Of a stretch of DNA of 64,000 nt, positions 52,601-62,756 are shown in pieces; the stretch's first letter is position 1; each line of letters opens with the position of its first letter. Source of the stretch: Nomia melanderi (taxonomy: Eukaryota > Arthropoda > Insecta > Hymenoptera > Halictidae). Position numbers and translations under genes: made by a program. The notes beneath the pieces were generated by a model, which saw nothing but the letters and a program-made list of their open reading frames with translations, ran no database searches and had not been told where the DNA came from. The stretch is from contig NC_135007.1 in assembly GCF_051020985.1 (NCBI RefSeq), positions 10,815,501-10,879,500 of the forward strand, read 5' to 3'.

Positions 52601-55600
52601 AAAATAGCTCTGCTAAACAGAACTCCGCTGTTGGTAAACCAGTAATTCTCAAACTGAAAGGGTACAGGCCAGTCCTGTCCAGAAAAAAAACATACGATTA
52701 GAATTTTTCTCTTTTTCCAATAAATTATCAATGACAAAGTAGCCGCATCAATCAGAATTGAGAAAGAAATCATAGACCAAAGGGTCAATGTAGATGGACA
52801 TACATGGTTTGCAATTCCACGATTATTTTCTTCGAGTTTCGTCACGCAGGCTGTTAATCGTAAGTTTTTGCAAACGAGTCCGCCCGCAGCGGTGTTCTAA
52901 TTTCAATAACGTATTATGGCACATTAACTAACTAACCGGTGCCATTCACTTTTAGTTTATTATTTAATCGCGACACGTGGGCGGCCGAGAGTAAACCGGG
53001 TAGCCATCCGAAACGCGTAGGTTCCGTAGTATTTCCTCCTTCCTAAATGAAGCGGAATACTAAACGAAGTCTCCGCGAGAAACATCGTTGCACGGGCGTT
53101 TAAATGGTAATCTCGCCTTCCTACGCCTGTGCTTCGAATCCTGGCGTCCGATGAACACCTACCTATCTAATTGGACGAGCCGTTCGTCTTCGTCCCACTT
53201 CAACGATATTTCGGAAAACTGCCAATACCTCTAAATTCTGAAAACCGATGAATCAGTCTATCTGTATCTCAAAATAATAAACAATGGAACTGACGAAAGA
53301 AACGTTCCGAATATACACATTTTCCAACTGCACTAAATTGTAGGAACATTGATAATTGAATGAACGAAGTAAGAGAATAATACAGAAAGGATTTACTCAA
53401 ATTTTTCAGAAATACTTTTGTAGTGAATCAAAAATATTCAATTGACAAGAGAATTCTTTTTCTTCCACCTGACACGTTTAACTCGCTTGACGATTTGATT
53501 AACTGAAACCCATTATTTACAGAGGAAAAGGTAGTCTTATGGCGCAGCAGAAGCGATGTTTTAAACAGTATAATAGAAGTAGAAGAATTGGACTAAGATT
53601 GAATGCTGGAAGCAGCTTTCAGCGGCAAGAAAATAACGTTAAAACAATTAGCTTCGTAATAGAAGCTAAGTGATTTTCATGGTAACTGCGAAGCGTAAGT
53701 TCAAGGGAGCCATCCTAGCTGCCCGGAAACGAACTTCACCGGCCGATAGGCGTTCAGAACCGGTGCAGCTCAACCAGAGCAACCACAATGCAACCGCAAA
53801 TCGTAGTCCGCGCAGGGGACAAAACGAGAACAAAATTCCGTCCGCTAAAGTGTTGCCTAGAGTACGAAAGTTTAGTGGAATAACTGTTCATCCGACGACA
53901 ACGAACTAGCAGGCTGATAGAGCCTCTTAGTCGCTCAAATGACCAGTCATTAATCATCCTCGAGCAAGTAACAGTATTTCGGAAACGAAGAATAGAATGA
54001 ACGAAAGATGATTGCGTTAACTCGAACCACTTAAGCAACCTGCGCTCATGACACAATAAATTCTAACAGATAACTGATTAAATTTAGACAGAAGATATTA
54101 AATTGAGCGTGTTTCCTTTTTTTAGAGTGTTTCGAAGCGATTGACACTAGAACTTACGTATCAGTCAAGATGACTGGTTTCGGATTTTTAACAGCATTGA
54201 ATATTCGAAATGATCTTGAAAATATAGTTTCACTGGAATACTGTAATCAGTGCCTGAAGAAATTGGAGATGATCTATTGTTACAATTTTTATAGTGTTAA
54301 GAGCAGAAGGTTCAACTGACCATTCAGAATAAATTATTAGATAATTTCCTTAATTCCGGATTACAGTTTTAGAGCTTGTATTCATGAATGAAGGATTGAT
54401 TAATCGACTCTTCCATTTCCAGTTTCATGGGTTTCAATGTTAGAATTGCTTTGACAAAACTAGCAGACGGGTGAAGAATCTATTCCTGATTTCTTCCTCC
54501 TGCAATTATTAAGAAGACAACAGATGCTTCTTTGAGAATTTATTAAGGAAAGTGATTTAGCAATACACAAACTGAATTGCGAATCAACGAAATTCTTGAG
54601 TTTCTATAGAGTAATTTCAAAACGTCAATGTAACTCGATAATTTTAGTGTTAACCTCTTGCGCCGGAAAGACGTGCCACGCACGTCGAGACGTTTCTGTT
54701 TCGAAATAGTCAACGATGTCTTTTGCACATTGATAATCCTGTTGCATTACGCATATTCGATTGTTTCGAAATGTATCACTCTATACAAAATGATTAACGA
54801 AATTAATACGCACACCTGCGTAAAATAGGTAGAAACAAAATTCATCGCGCGATACTTTGTCGAATCTCCAAATTCATCTCCAGCGCAAGTGGTTAAGAAA
54901 CGATTGGTATTTTTAGCTGAGGATTCGAATTCGAGTTCGAAGAACGTGCGAGTGGAGTTTCCGAACGCAATAACCTGACTCACTAGGAAGCTATTTGTCC
55001 GGTCAGCTAGAGGACATTCATGATTTAGCATCACTAAGAAAACTTTTGTTGTGCAAAGGTGTCGGCGTATTCCCGAGGGACGAAATTGAACGTGAGGGTC
55101 GTAAAGTCGAAAGAATCGCCTGTGGCACGTGGTAAAGGGACGTCTCGTTCCGTTCTAACCCCGAAGAGGCTGCTGCCACCTCCCCGAATACGTTCCTGGT
55201 GATTCACTGAGGTATCTCTGGTCAGGTCGAATTCTTCGGCGTTACACGTACCCCTTCTCTGGAATGCGGGAGTACTTTCTTTTCCCGGAAGGAACTTTCA
55301 TTTTTCGCATTATTCATGGCACCCTTTGCATACATATTAAACAATAAATAGAATAAAATTTGGTCGATATTTCTGGGTGACTAAAAAATAACAGAAAGTA
55401 TCAATTTGATGTGAAAGGCAAATCAATGAATAAATCGCCACGTAAACTGAATGTTATAAAAACTATTTTAGGTTTCTTATAATTAATCTGTCGTACAAAT
55501 ATTATATAGACATTGATGTGATTAATAAGAATGGAACAATCAATGACCGTGTCATTGCACAAAGCGTACTCTTATATTTCACGGCATTATGTAACTCGAC

Positions 55601-57719
55601 GCCATTCTCCTTTCTACCCTTACCTTTGGCGATACTTGACACAATGGAGTTTAGAATTTTCAGTGGTTCTTAAATCTTCAATGAAATCTTCGATAATAAT
55701 GAAGCAATTAACTGCATTTGTTTGACTTGACTTTCTCCTATATAAAAACCATGTATCAAGCTGAAATTTTCTTTTGGTAATAAAACAGTGAATGATTCTT
55801 AATTTATTGTATCCATCGATGAAAAAATTGATTTATTTATTTTCCTTTTGTAACCTACCTATGTCAATAGATGTGACAGAAGTATAGATACAAAGTTAAC
55901 CTCTTGATCTACAACATCTCGCGACGAAAATTTTAAACCGAATTTCACGAATCTAAGTGTTATTTACTTTGTTTCACTATAAATTAAATATTACTTTTCT
56001 ATTATGAATCGTTCACCTTTTGATAAGCAATCCGAACTTCTTTTCCTAATAAATTATTACAGATGATCATAGGTAAGAAATAAATCATAGGGCAAGAGGT
56101 TAACAACAGAACAAGGTTTGAATTTCTAGTTCCCACCGCCCTCCTCTGCCTCTATCAATAAATTCGGACGGGGGAACAAGGGGAGTGTATCCGTAAATTT
56201 TCATTTCAACATGTCGCCCGAAGCAGGGCGAAGATAATAAAGAGGAAGAGGGCCCTGCAACAAAGAAACACGCCAGTCCTTCGAGCCGGAGGCTCGCCTC
56301 TGTTCCTGCGAACTTCACTCAAAACACGGTACCCTTTGCCTGCGGCAATTAACTCTCGAGATTACTAATTAACCCCGTGAGAACACGGGGAGGCCCCGAC
56401 GCGTTTTCTGCCTACTTCGCCTCTTCGTTTTATACGCACCGTGTTTCCAACGCGTCTCGTTTCGCTTACTGCCCCGAACTGTGGAACTGATTCTAATATG
56501 AATGTGTGTATCCGAGGACATCGATTTCATGCGTCGAATAATTCGTTTAATTTGGTAAATATCAAACTATAGAGAGAGCTTGAAATTAATATTTGATGAA
56601 ACTGGATAATTTCGAGGTTATACAAAGATTAGAAGATTTTGATATTTTCGTGTGGAAATTGAATAATTTTGGTGTTATTACAGGAAAATTAGAATGTTTT
56701 TATATTACTAAAAGAATTTTGTACAATTTTGATATGTTTGTATAGAAATTGAATAATTTTGGTGTTATTACAGGAAAATTAGAATGTTTCCATATTACTA
56801 AAAGAACTTTGTACAATTTTGATATGTTCGTATAGAAATTGAATAATTTTGGTGTTATTACAGGAAAATTAGAATGCTTTTATATTACTAAAAGAACTTT
56901 GTACAATTTTGATATGTTCGTATAGAAATTGAATAATTTTGGTGTTGTTACAGGAAAAATAGAATGTTCCGATATTGCCGAAGAAACTTTGCAAAATTTC
57001 GATATTATTATCAAGCACGTACATTTCTTTACACATGTATTATACACTAAAAACACGGACCGAGCGAGCGTTCACGAATTAATTAAATAAACCGGTCATC
57101 GCGACGTGGAACGAAATTTCCAGGTCGACTATTAACTCGTCTCTCCGGTTACTACAATGAACCGGCAGCAACCCGGAGTATTACTTTCCGTTCTTCTGAC
57201 CAATCAGGGAACACATCTGAATGTGTGTCTTACGGGAGAAAGGCTTTGCTCGCCGGGCGGCCCGTTACAGTCACTGCTTCCATCGATGTTCGATTGTGAA
57301 GAAGTAAATGGAAACGTTCCGATAGTATGCAAATCGTGATCACGTTTCGCTCGACAAAGATACTGTTCCCTTCCGTTTTTTTCGAGGACAAGAATTTCTA
57401 GATATCACAATAAACACGTTCAAACGATATCCTCAACATCGGAAAATATACCTGTCAATCGTAAAATTTTATCTTCGCAATGAATCTAACCTATTCCGCA
57501 ACAGATCGCCCAGGGATTCGGAACGAGTACGCCTAAACTGGATTTTTAAATTGGCGTACTTTGGACAGACCGTCGAATAGATTGCGCGCACGTACGGTGC
57601 TGCAGTTTTATTGGCGTCTTCTGCATCCACTCGTCGAAGTGAACTCCAATAAAGTGGATATTTCGCCGTATTCCATGAAGCTGCGTAATTGTTTCCCGAA
57701 CAACTACCATTTTACGAGA

Positions 57720-57759
<40 letters not shown>

Positions 57760-58873
57760 CCTCCGGCAATGAAAGGAGGAGAAGGACGCTTTTCAGATTA
57801 GATTACCTCGCGTAGATTAGCGTTGTAACCTGAAGTAGACACGGCATGGGTGGACCGTAAAGTAATCTTTATTCGTCTTGAGATTCTTCCTTTTTCAAGC
57901 GGGTAGACGCTTTTATCTCGAGTGCTGCCGCTTCCCGCGCCGCGTTTTCATTATCGTCGTGGGACTTTTTAAGTGGCCCTCGGTCTGGCCCACTCGTGAA
58001 AATCACACGATCGAAAATCACTCGAGGCGACACTGTGCACGAAAACCACTCGGCGGAGCTGTCCGCTTTTGTCGGTGAATCGTCGGTGCTCATCGATACG
58101 TAAAGATGTCAAGGCGGCTTTCAATGAAATCTCGGCACGGTTACGGGCTGCGTTAATCCGTGCATAATTAGTCGACAGTGGATTTCGACCGACGGACATA
58201 GCTTCTCGCCTTGTGATCGTATTGTTCAGACATTTCGCATGATTCGATGTCGTTGATTATGCACGCTGAGCTTGTTTGATTAGCCAAGTCGACTTTAAAC
58301 GTCAATCGGAACTGTTTTTACGGAGGGAATGAATAATGAGATATTTGTCTGTTTACTATGTACTATAAAGATTAATCTAAGGCTGAGATATTAATAAAAT
58401 TCATTCAACGAATGAATTTATTAATTAGCCGGAGAGTACATTTACGAATAAGTGTGAGTTAAAAGATCTGTATCAAGTGTTTTTGTAATTAATTATAATT
58501 ATAGTATAGCCCAGTTTAGATTATCGAACAGAATAATTGAATGTTCCAAGAACATTAATTTGCGAATGGTAATTATACATCAACGCGAGAGTATTTTTTC
58601 CTGTACCAGTTGCCCCTTTCATCCCGTGCTTTAGCAACTAATATCTGTCCACGGAATGACTCGTTTTATCTATGTTCACGGGGTCCCTCGGACTAGCATA
58701 TTTAGCCTGTCCGGTGGTGCCCGTCTTAATGAGATTCGCGTTGCTTTCTTCCCCACCCCTAGACTATCCGTCTCGCTTACCTTGAGGGCGCAGAAGATGC
58801 AGGATTCCCGCATGCAGGCGTGCCCTGAAAGCTCCCTGAAGCTCCGCCGGAAGATGTCGAGGTGCCATAACAC
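27834..58873 (-). CDS. ec: USP53/USP54-type ubiquitin hydrolase (echinus orthologue), N-terminus missing
   Basis: Member of peptidase family C19. Drosophila echinus is needed for correct pruning of interommatidial cells; vertebrate USP53/54 are linked to cell junctions. Nine exons: 58873-58781, 42921-42787, 40271-40107, 35621-35487, 34451-34182, 33633-33259, 32759-32337, 32089-31789, 31645-27834. They splice in phase to 1902 codons. Order of domains: end of the Cys box region (VLWHLDIFRRSFREL), palm helix with LGFMDDAAECF, zinc fingers (CSAC and CPSSC), His box (YYGKHYSTFFFH), Asp box (VWIYFDDATVKEIG), serine-rich linker, a helical region resembling an MIT-type bundle, then about 1270 residues of disordered Q/P/S-rich tail ending in a CxxC...CxxC motif. 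The catalytic-Cys exon must lie past position 64000. Large 5' introns and compact 3' exons are typical for the locus. Confidence 0.95.
31789..32089 (-). CDS. ec: USP53/54 exon: helical MIT-like region
   Basis: 100 codons plus one base. From CERLCKETDALLDKSRAAED to RTRSLHRRMLQEQ the sequence is alanine-rich and helical, resembling a microtubule interacting and trafficking type bundle. That comparison is inference from spacing and composition. It splices in phase 1 to the last exon (E|GAPEGRHSR). Confidence 0.92.
32337..32759 (-). CDS. ec: USP53/54 exon: serine-rich linker
   Basis: 141 codons starting GVDTVDGDVESKYISRR. It includes a glutamine-rich helix (VMQQQKKQQMQ), an LTRSLSAGS phosphosite-like motif, RRDSGNWSGDRNSASSSSS, and DNPYLYIVNKMQ. 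Low-complexity serine runs dominate the second half. Confidence 0.93.
32853..33093. mobile_element. MITE family B copy (CCCTTTGC ends)
   Basis: 241 bp in a 499 bp USP intron. Ends TTAACCCTTTGCACTCGA and TCGAATACAAAGGGTTAA, TTAA on both sides. It also contains GTGACTCTCAGTCAC, shared with family A. Confidence 0.85.
33259..33633 (-). CDS. ec: USP53/54 exon: Asp box and end of catalytic fold
   Basis: 125 codons beginning VWIYFDDATVKEIGPRWE, the Asp box, then YQPLLLLYATPGGTPV, the last strand of the fold. The rest is a Pro/Ser linker with repeated ITPSPEKP and ITPNPDSP motifs that look like proline-directed kinase sites. Confidence 0.95.
33692..33908. mobile_element. MITE family E (single copy, long terminal repeats)
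   Basis: 217 bp inside a 548 bp USP intron. Ends TTAACACGTTGACTGCCACT and CGTGGCAGTCAACGTGTCAA are inverted repeats about 20 bp long. No second copy in the window. Confidence 0.78.
34182..34451 (-). CDS. ec: USP53/54 exon: His box
   Basis: 90 codons from SSCGAKIQI to HTKLK. The segment NLVGVVTYYGKHYSTFFFH aligns with the His box of USPs and keeps a histidine before tyrosine. MNRPEIVSVGVVWDSE is strongly family-typical. Donor is GTTCGT. Confidence 0.95.
34812..35025. mobile_element. MITE family C copy in a USP intron
   Basis: 214 bp from TTAACACTACTACCGGATAG to a right TTAA at 35022. The interior includes ACAGATGCTTCTCCGA, also found at 54436-54653. Confidence 0.65.
35487..35621 (-). CDS. 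ec: USP53/54 exon: fingers insert
   Basis: 45 codons, MVHYVSASALTSQ to GDIRDCP, between CAG acceptor and GTGAGT donor. Its last cysteine begins the second zinc pair (CPSSC), which is completed in the next exon. Confidence 0.94.
35742..35958. mobile_element. Degraded relative of family B
   Basis: Internal sequence resembles the element at 32853 (CGACTTTCAGTCACC, AATAAAATAGCTT) and the right end GCGAAGGGTTAA is intact. The left end has decayed. Confidence 0.6.
35997..36180. mobile_element. Truncated MITE family B copy
   Basis: The left end TTAACCCTTTGCGGGCGAAT and about 170 bp of interior match the element at 52397 (for example AATTTAGCTTCATCT). The right terminal repeat is lost. Confidence 0.7.
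36730..36968. mobile_element. MITE family D-like copy
   Basis: 239 bp. Ends TTAACCCCCTTGCGCTACG and AAGGCAAGGGGTTGA are inverted repeats; the right TTAA has changed to TTGA. Confidence 0.7.
38515..38721. mobile_element. MITE family A copy 2 (piggyBac-like)
   Basis: 207 bp. Terminal inverted repeats TTAACCCTAATCGGACCACG and CGTGGCACGATTAGGGTTAA, TTAA at both ends. The best-preserved copy of its family. Confidence 0.85.
39603..39805. mobile_element. MITE family C copy
   Basis: 203 bp. Ends TTGACGCTAGAACTACCTGG and CTCGGTAGATCTAGTGTTAA are inverted repeats. The left TTAA has changed to TTGA. Confidence 0.75.
40107..40271 (-). CDS. ec: USP53/54 exon: first half of zinc fingers
   Basis: 55 codons, ENILLRIHLHI to CGATSEPLPFTQ. 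It contains DMCSARHC and CSAC; the CxxC pair belongs to the zinc-binding fingers subdomain. A GTCAGT donor follows. Confidence 0.95.
40272..42786 (-). other. USP intron, nothing further seen
   Basis: 2.5 kb intron. A GC-rich patch at about 41220-41860 opens several short frames without recognisable content. No MITE with two ends was found. Confidence 0.8.
42787..42921 (-). CDS. ec: USP53/54 exon: palm helix (LGFMDDAAECF)
   Basis: 45 codons, DLFSQLQFSQES to MDDAAECF, flanked by CAG acceptor and GTAAGT donor. FQLGFMDDAAECF corresponds to the QQDAxEF motif of active USPs with the two glutamines changed, as in vertebrate USP53/54. Confidence 0.95.
43130..43336. mobile_element. MITE family C copy
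   Basis: 207 bp. Ends TTAACACTCAAACTACCAG and CTCGGCAGTTCTAGCGTTGA form inverted repeats. No coding capacity. Confidence 0.75.
45178..45333. repeat. 40 bp tandem repeat, about 3.8 copies
   Basis: Unit contains TTAAATATTTCAATTTTATT and GATTGAATACTCTACA. The last copies are identical, indicating recent expansion. Confidence 0.85.
45921..46132. mobile_element. MITE family C copy, diverged
   Basis: The right end ACCGTCTGTTAGTTTTAGTG then TTAA fits the family, and the left end begins TTAAAACCAGCGAGC. Interior weakly similar. Confidence 0.5.
47513..47670. mobile_element. MITE family C copy
   Basis: 158 bp. Ends TTAACACTGAAACTACCGGG and GCTCGGTAGGTTTAA. Its right TTAA is shared with the adjoining family A element. 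Confidence 0.7.
47667..47876. mobile_element. MITE family A copy 3 (piggyBac-like)
   Basis: 210 bp, closely similar to the copy at 38515 over the whole length (for example ACTTTTCACTTAAATTTTTT). Its left TTAA is also the right TTAA of the family C element at 47513. Confidence 0.8.
48016..48195 (-). CDS. Possible alternative first coding exon inside the large USP intron
   Basis: 60 codons from ATG at 48195 (A at -3 in GTGAAAATG) to a GTATGC donor at 48015-48010. The peptide starts MLKWIKVRQDASATPTPSDR, is strongly charged, has an acidic run AEEEEDSGMERED and ends NIELNDLRK in phase 0. The next USP exon downstream (DLFSQLQFSQ at 42921) also starts in phase 0, so splicing would give an isoform without the Cys box. 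The 300 bases upstream are GC- and CpG-rich, as a promoter would be, and lack a good acceptor. I do not recognise the peptide. It may instead be a nested gene or a chance frame. Confidence 0.4.
52397..52602. mobile_element. MITE family B copy, intact
   Basis: 206 bp. Ends TTAACCCTTTGCGGACGAA and TTCGTCCGCAAAGGGTTAA are near-perfect inverted repeats. TTAA target duplication and CCC start fit a non-autonomous piggyBac element. Confidence 0.88.
54141..54300. mobile_element. MITE family C copy
   Basis: 160 bp. The left end TTGACACTAGAACTTACG and right end ATAGTGTTAA match the family; the interior resembles the copy at 43130 (CTGGTTTCG, TGAAGAAA). Confidence 0.65.
54436..54653. mobile_element. 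MITE family C copy adjoining a family D element
   Basis: Interior like the copy at 34812 (ACAGATGCTTCT, GATTTAGCAATACACA). The right end is TTTTAGTGTTAA, and this TTAA is also the left end of the next element. Confidence 0.6.
54650..54896. mobile_element. MITE family D copy (CCTCTTGCGC ends)
   Basis: 247 bp. Ends TTAACCTCTTGCGCCGGA and TCCAGCGCAAGTGGTTAA are inverted repeats with TTAA flanks. Confidence 0.78.
55896..56103. mobile_element. MITE family D copy
   Basis: 208 bp. Ends TTAACCTCTTGATC and GGGCAAGAGGTTAA, TTAA at both sides, AT-rich interior. Confidence 0.75.
56655..57015. repeat. 90 bp tandem repeat, 4 copies
   Basis: GAAATTGAATAATTTTGGTG starts copies at 56655, 56745, 56835 and 56925, exactly 90 bp apart. 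The first three are almost identical; the last diverges. Confidence 0.9.
57724..57756. repeat. (CAG)11 trinucleotide repeat
   Basis: Eleven uninterrupted CAG units on the plus strand, inside the large USP intron. No coding frame around it is convincing. Confidence 0.97.
58781..58873 (-). CDS. ec: USP53/54 exon after the Cys box
   Basis: 31 codons, VLWHLDIFRRSFREL to CIFCALK, phase 0 at both ends (CAG acceptor at 58876-58874, GTAAGC donor at 58780-58775). In the family this directly follows the catalytic NSCFLNSAVQ segment, which was not found between here and the window end. Confidence 0.95.
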
Positions 58874-59639
58874 CTGAAACGTGAGAAAAGTGAACTGTTA
58901 GACCCATACAACTTCGTAATTACATCCGTATCGTTAGCGAGATATCCATTTACAAACACTCCATTAAAAACGGAATTATTACACAAGAAAAATAAGGTGA
59001 AAATATCACTTTCCACACTTCTGCGCGTAAAAGTTGTAATAAGGTGATTTCTACATCCGATTAATTATTAAGCGTTCCATAGAATGAACTTTCTTTTTAA
59101 CAAATCACACCGTTTAATTTTGGACTTATCTGAAAAAATGAAAAATATTTCGATTCTGATATATTTGCAAAATTTTGATCATATTCGAAATTGTCAAGAA
59201 CAATGTGCCGTTATTGTTAGCATTTCTTTTACATGAGAAAAGGTCTGCGATAAAGTTACACAATCGTGAAGATAAAAATAGCGTTTTAGAAAGTTCCTGG
59301 TAATTGTTTGGATTCGCCTCTTTCTTTCATTACTGTAATGACATCGTTAACGGGGTATGCTAATTGGTAATAAATCCAGGCTCGTCCCATCGACGGGCGA
59401 TGGACGAATAAAGAGTAGGAGCGTAGGTGTGCACGCAATATGAGGAAGTATGTAAATGCGGCGGCACCCCGCCCCGCGCGCGATACTAGCCCAGCGTATC
59501 GTGGGCACATTATTATTCCGAGGGAAAGTAAATCACAATTTCCGCGGCCGAGCGCTGTCCCTTGGCGGAACATTATTTTCGCCTTTCCGGCGTCACGGAC
59601 TAAATATATCCGGTATTCCGCCGGATCCTGATCATATCT

Positions 59640-60180
59640 CGAAAAGATGAGACTAAACGACAATCGAGTGAAACACCTTGCAAATTTCTAATTTTTTTCC
59701 TAGCCTTCCAACAATCCTTCGGAAGCGAAATGAAACCGATATCGAGCGAAACGTGTACAATATCTAGTCGTTCTTTGAATTTTCTAAACGTTGAGAGCGA
59801 AACGAAAAAAATATGGAATGAAACACCTTGCAAAACATCTAGTCGTTTTTCTAATTTTCTAAAAATCGTTCGATGAAGAAATTGAGAAAAAAGTATGTGA
59901 CGAAAGATCTTGCAAAATTTCTAATTTTTTTCTAGCTTTCCAACAATCCTTCGGGAACGATATGAAAGGAAATATCGAGTGAAACGTGTTGCAAAAGATA
60001 CAGTCGTTTTTGTATTTTTCCAAAAATCGTTCGATGGAGAAATTGAGAAAAAAAGTATCTAACGAAACATCTTGCGAATTTCTAATTTTTTGTCCAGCTT
60101 TCCAAGAGCCGTCCGAAAAGAATTAAAAAGAAAGATCGCGTGAAACGTCTCGCTAAATTTCTAATGCTTTTTCAAACTTT
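59640..60180. repeat. Alternating tandem repeat (two ~80 bp subunits, ~161 bp higher-order unit)
   Basis: Subunits headed CTTGCAAATTTCTAATTTTT and CTTGCAAAACATCTAGTCG alternate near 59676, 59748, 59827, 59910, 59989, 60071 and 60150. Same-type copies are spaced about 161 bp apart. Confidence 0.75.
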
Positions 60181-62756
60181 CCGACAGTCGTCCGAAGAGC
60201 CGTCTGAAATTACGAACGCACTTGCGTGACCGATTTCGAAAGAAATTATGCTCCGGGCAATTAAGTTAATTGCGATCTATCTGGAATCGCAGTAAAAATC
60301 TTAATCCCGGTCGCGTCGATTTAATTAAGCCTGATGGCAAAACGTGTATGTTCGCCGCGGACAAGACACAGGAGACTGAAGCAGACCGCGCGGTTTTCAC
60401 GAGCGGCTTTTGTAGGTTAAATTGAAATTTATTGACGCTTCTTAGAGTAATTTATTTGATATAAATTGGACGGATCGCTGTCAGTTGACTGCGAGAAATT
60501 TCGTACGCAATAAATTCGAATTAACACCTTTTCTCTCGTTTGAACCGACGTGAACTGTTTGCAAGCCGAAACGGGTTACCAACGGAACGTTATCGAATGA
60601 TCATTAATAATTTTCAATGAAACATGAATCTTTAATATCTCGTAACATCGCAACATTAAAACAGTATAATATAATGTATTCGCAAAATGATTTTGTTCGA
60701 GTTATCATTTCAGGTTCTAATAATAATAGACAGCTTGTAAAACTGTGGCTAGCAATTAAGTTGAAAACATTGTTGCATAACGCGCGTAACACGACGCGTA
60801 ACTTGTTCTACTTTTATTTATAAATAACGGGTGTCGCGGAAAGAAGATCGCTACGTGATGGATGCACGTGCAGGGAAGTGTTCTGATTGAAGAGCTGCAT
60901 TTTGAAAGACTCGTGGGATCCAACAAGTGAGCAGGGTCCTTCCAGCAGACGCGTATCAATATGGCGACCGGGTCAGGTCGCTCCACAATACTCGAGAGAC
61001 AAGTGCACGCCTCGGTTATTACGAGCACTTCCTCTCGACGCACAAAACGCACTGTGCAGTCGTGTTTTCGACTGCGAATGCACGTGTACAGCACGCTCGA
61101 ATATTCGTCCACTTGTAAACCGTATTAAATCGAGTTAACGCGTAATTTTTTATGCCTTCAAATAAATAATTTGTAAACTGAAAGTAATAGTAACAGCTCC
61201 AGAATTTTCAATTATCAATGACAAAAAGAAATTTTTATATCTTTAATAAAGAACGAAAGATCTATAAATTTAAGGGATATACAAATTTCAAGGAACTGTA
61301 TAAATCTTAATCAATTTTGACGGTAACGGTTGTATCCTGTTGTATAATATACCTGATCACTGATTAATGATCGAATTAATTGAGGAAATCCTATGAGATA
61401 CTCGATCCACGTTATCCGTACTTATTAGCGGTAAGTTTGTTGCATCAACTCCAAGTAGATCAAGTGAATACTTCTTGCGACATTCATCAATCGAGTATTC
61501 CGATAATTTTCCTTTCACTGAATCGAAACGAACAAATTTCTCGGGACAATGAAATCTATTTGCATCTTCGATTGATCTGAATAATGAATGTACCGTAAAC
61601 AAGATCAGCATATAAATTAAAAAACAACCGATCTCGCGATGGGATGATAACGGTTGTTTCCGATGAAAATACAACAAATCATTGGACGTTTTTTCGACTG
61701 CACCCACGAATGGCACAAAGAAATTCAAGAGGAAGTCTTATAGGAATAACGTTCGCGTACGCTTAATTCCAGGACGCTCTAAATACCTAATTATCGTTGC
61801 ATGACTGCGAGGCATTCGTTTAGATCTCCTCTCCAGAATACATTAGAGTTTCAACAATTCATTAGCCAACAATTTCACACGAGTCAGCCAGGCTGAAGTT
61901 CGTTTTTGAAGTCATTTAAAGTTCACTCTTTTAGAAACTAACTAATTTGCTAAGAAACACGGCACCGAAGAGTAATCAAACATCACGATCCCACGAAGAA
62001 ACGAGGCACAAGTTACTGAACCGTTGCAATAACGAAAAGCTCGCCACACTTAGAATCTACAAATATTAAATAACATACAAGTCTTTAAAAAACCAGTATT
62101 TCCTCTATCGATAAAAAATTGGAAAACTGGAAATCCATTGCGACAAGTCTTAGCGAGCAGTTCTGAACACACTTGCATCTACGACCGAAGGAATAATATT
62201 TGCCTTTGATTCGACGACATGCAGCTCGTGTTTACTTACCGCCGATCAAACGCGAAAAAACCGAAGACCTTAACCTGTCGTTAACGCGTCCCGATTATTC
62301 TCACGCGTTTTTCTCCGACCGGGACAAAAAGAACCCATAAAACCCGGCGATTTCGCCACAAAGGCGGCTCTGAGTTTCCCACCGCGACCGCGTTAATTTG
62401 CATGCGTTAACCGACAGTTTCCCGCGATTTCCATGCGAGCACGGCCGATCGGTTCATTATGCCGGATCAACCGTGGGGCACGTCTGAGCAGCAGCAACCC
62501 CGTCGCCAACCGCGGAAACGGCGGTATCGTTGTTCCTCGACGCGGACGTTCCGCAACGCCGCCGTGTGGAAACGAGTTCATTCACAATCGCCTCGCGCCG
62601 GAAGGCGACGGGAAAAGGAGAGGAAAATGGATCACGACACGCCGCATTCCGGTTTAATGTTTTTTCGCGACTTAATGAGCCCCCGCTCGATCTCGTTCTG
62701 TCATTACCGATGGCGCGCGAGCTCTCGAACGGCGTGCGCTTTCATTTCGCGACGAT

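Larger units (their letters stand above)
42922..58780 (-). other. 16 kb USP intron
   Basis: Largest internal intron of the USP gene. It contains MITEs (43130, 45921, 47513, 47667, 52397, 54141, 54436, 54650, 55896), tandem arrays at 45178-45333 and 56655-57015, a (CAG)11 tract, GC-rich islands around 46400-47000, 48000-48560 and 50000-50300, and the candidate alternative exon at 48016-48195. Confidence 0.8.

Noticed and set aside
53670..53909. Plus-strand frame with KRKFKGAILAARKR, resembling the end of CaM-kinase domains (RRKLKGAIL).
   Set aside because: Only nine residues are similar, the adjoining acceptor is weak, and no other kinase exon (HRDLKPEN or DFG type) is visible nearby. Treated as chance.
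57561..57815. Frame containing polyalanine from the (CAG)11 tract.
   Set aside because: The repeat alone keeps the frame open; flanking peptide is not conserved in any family I know and lacks splice context.
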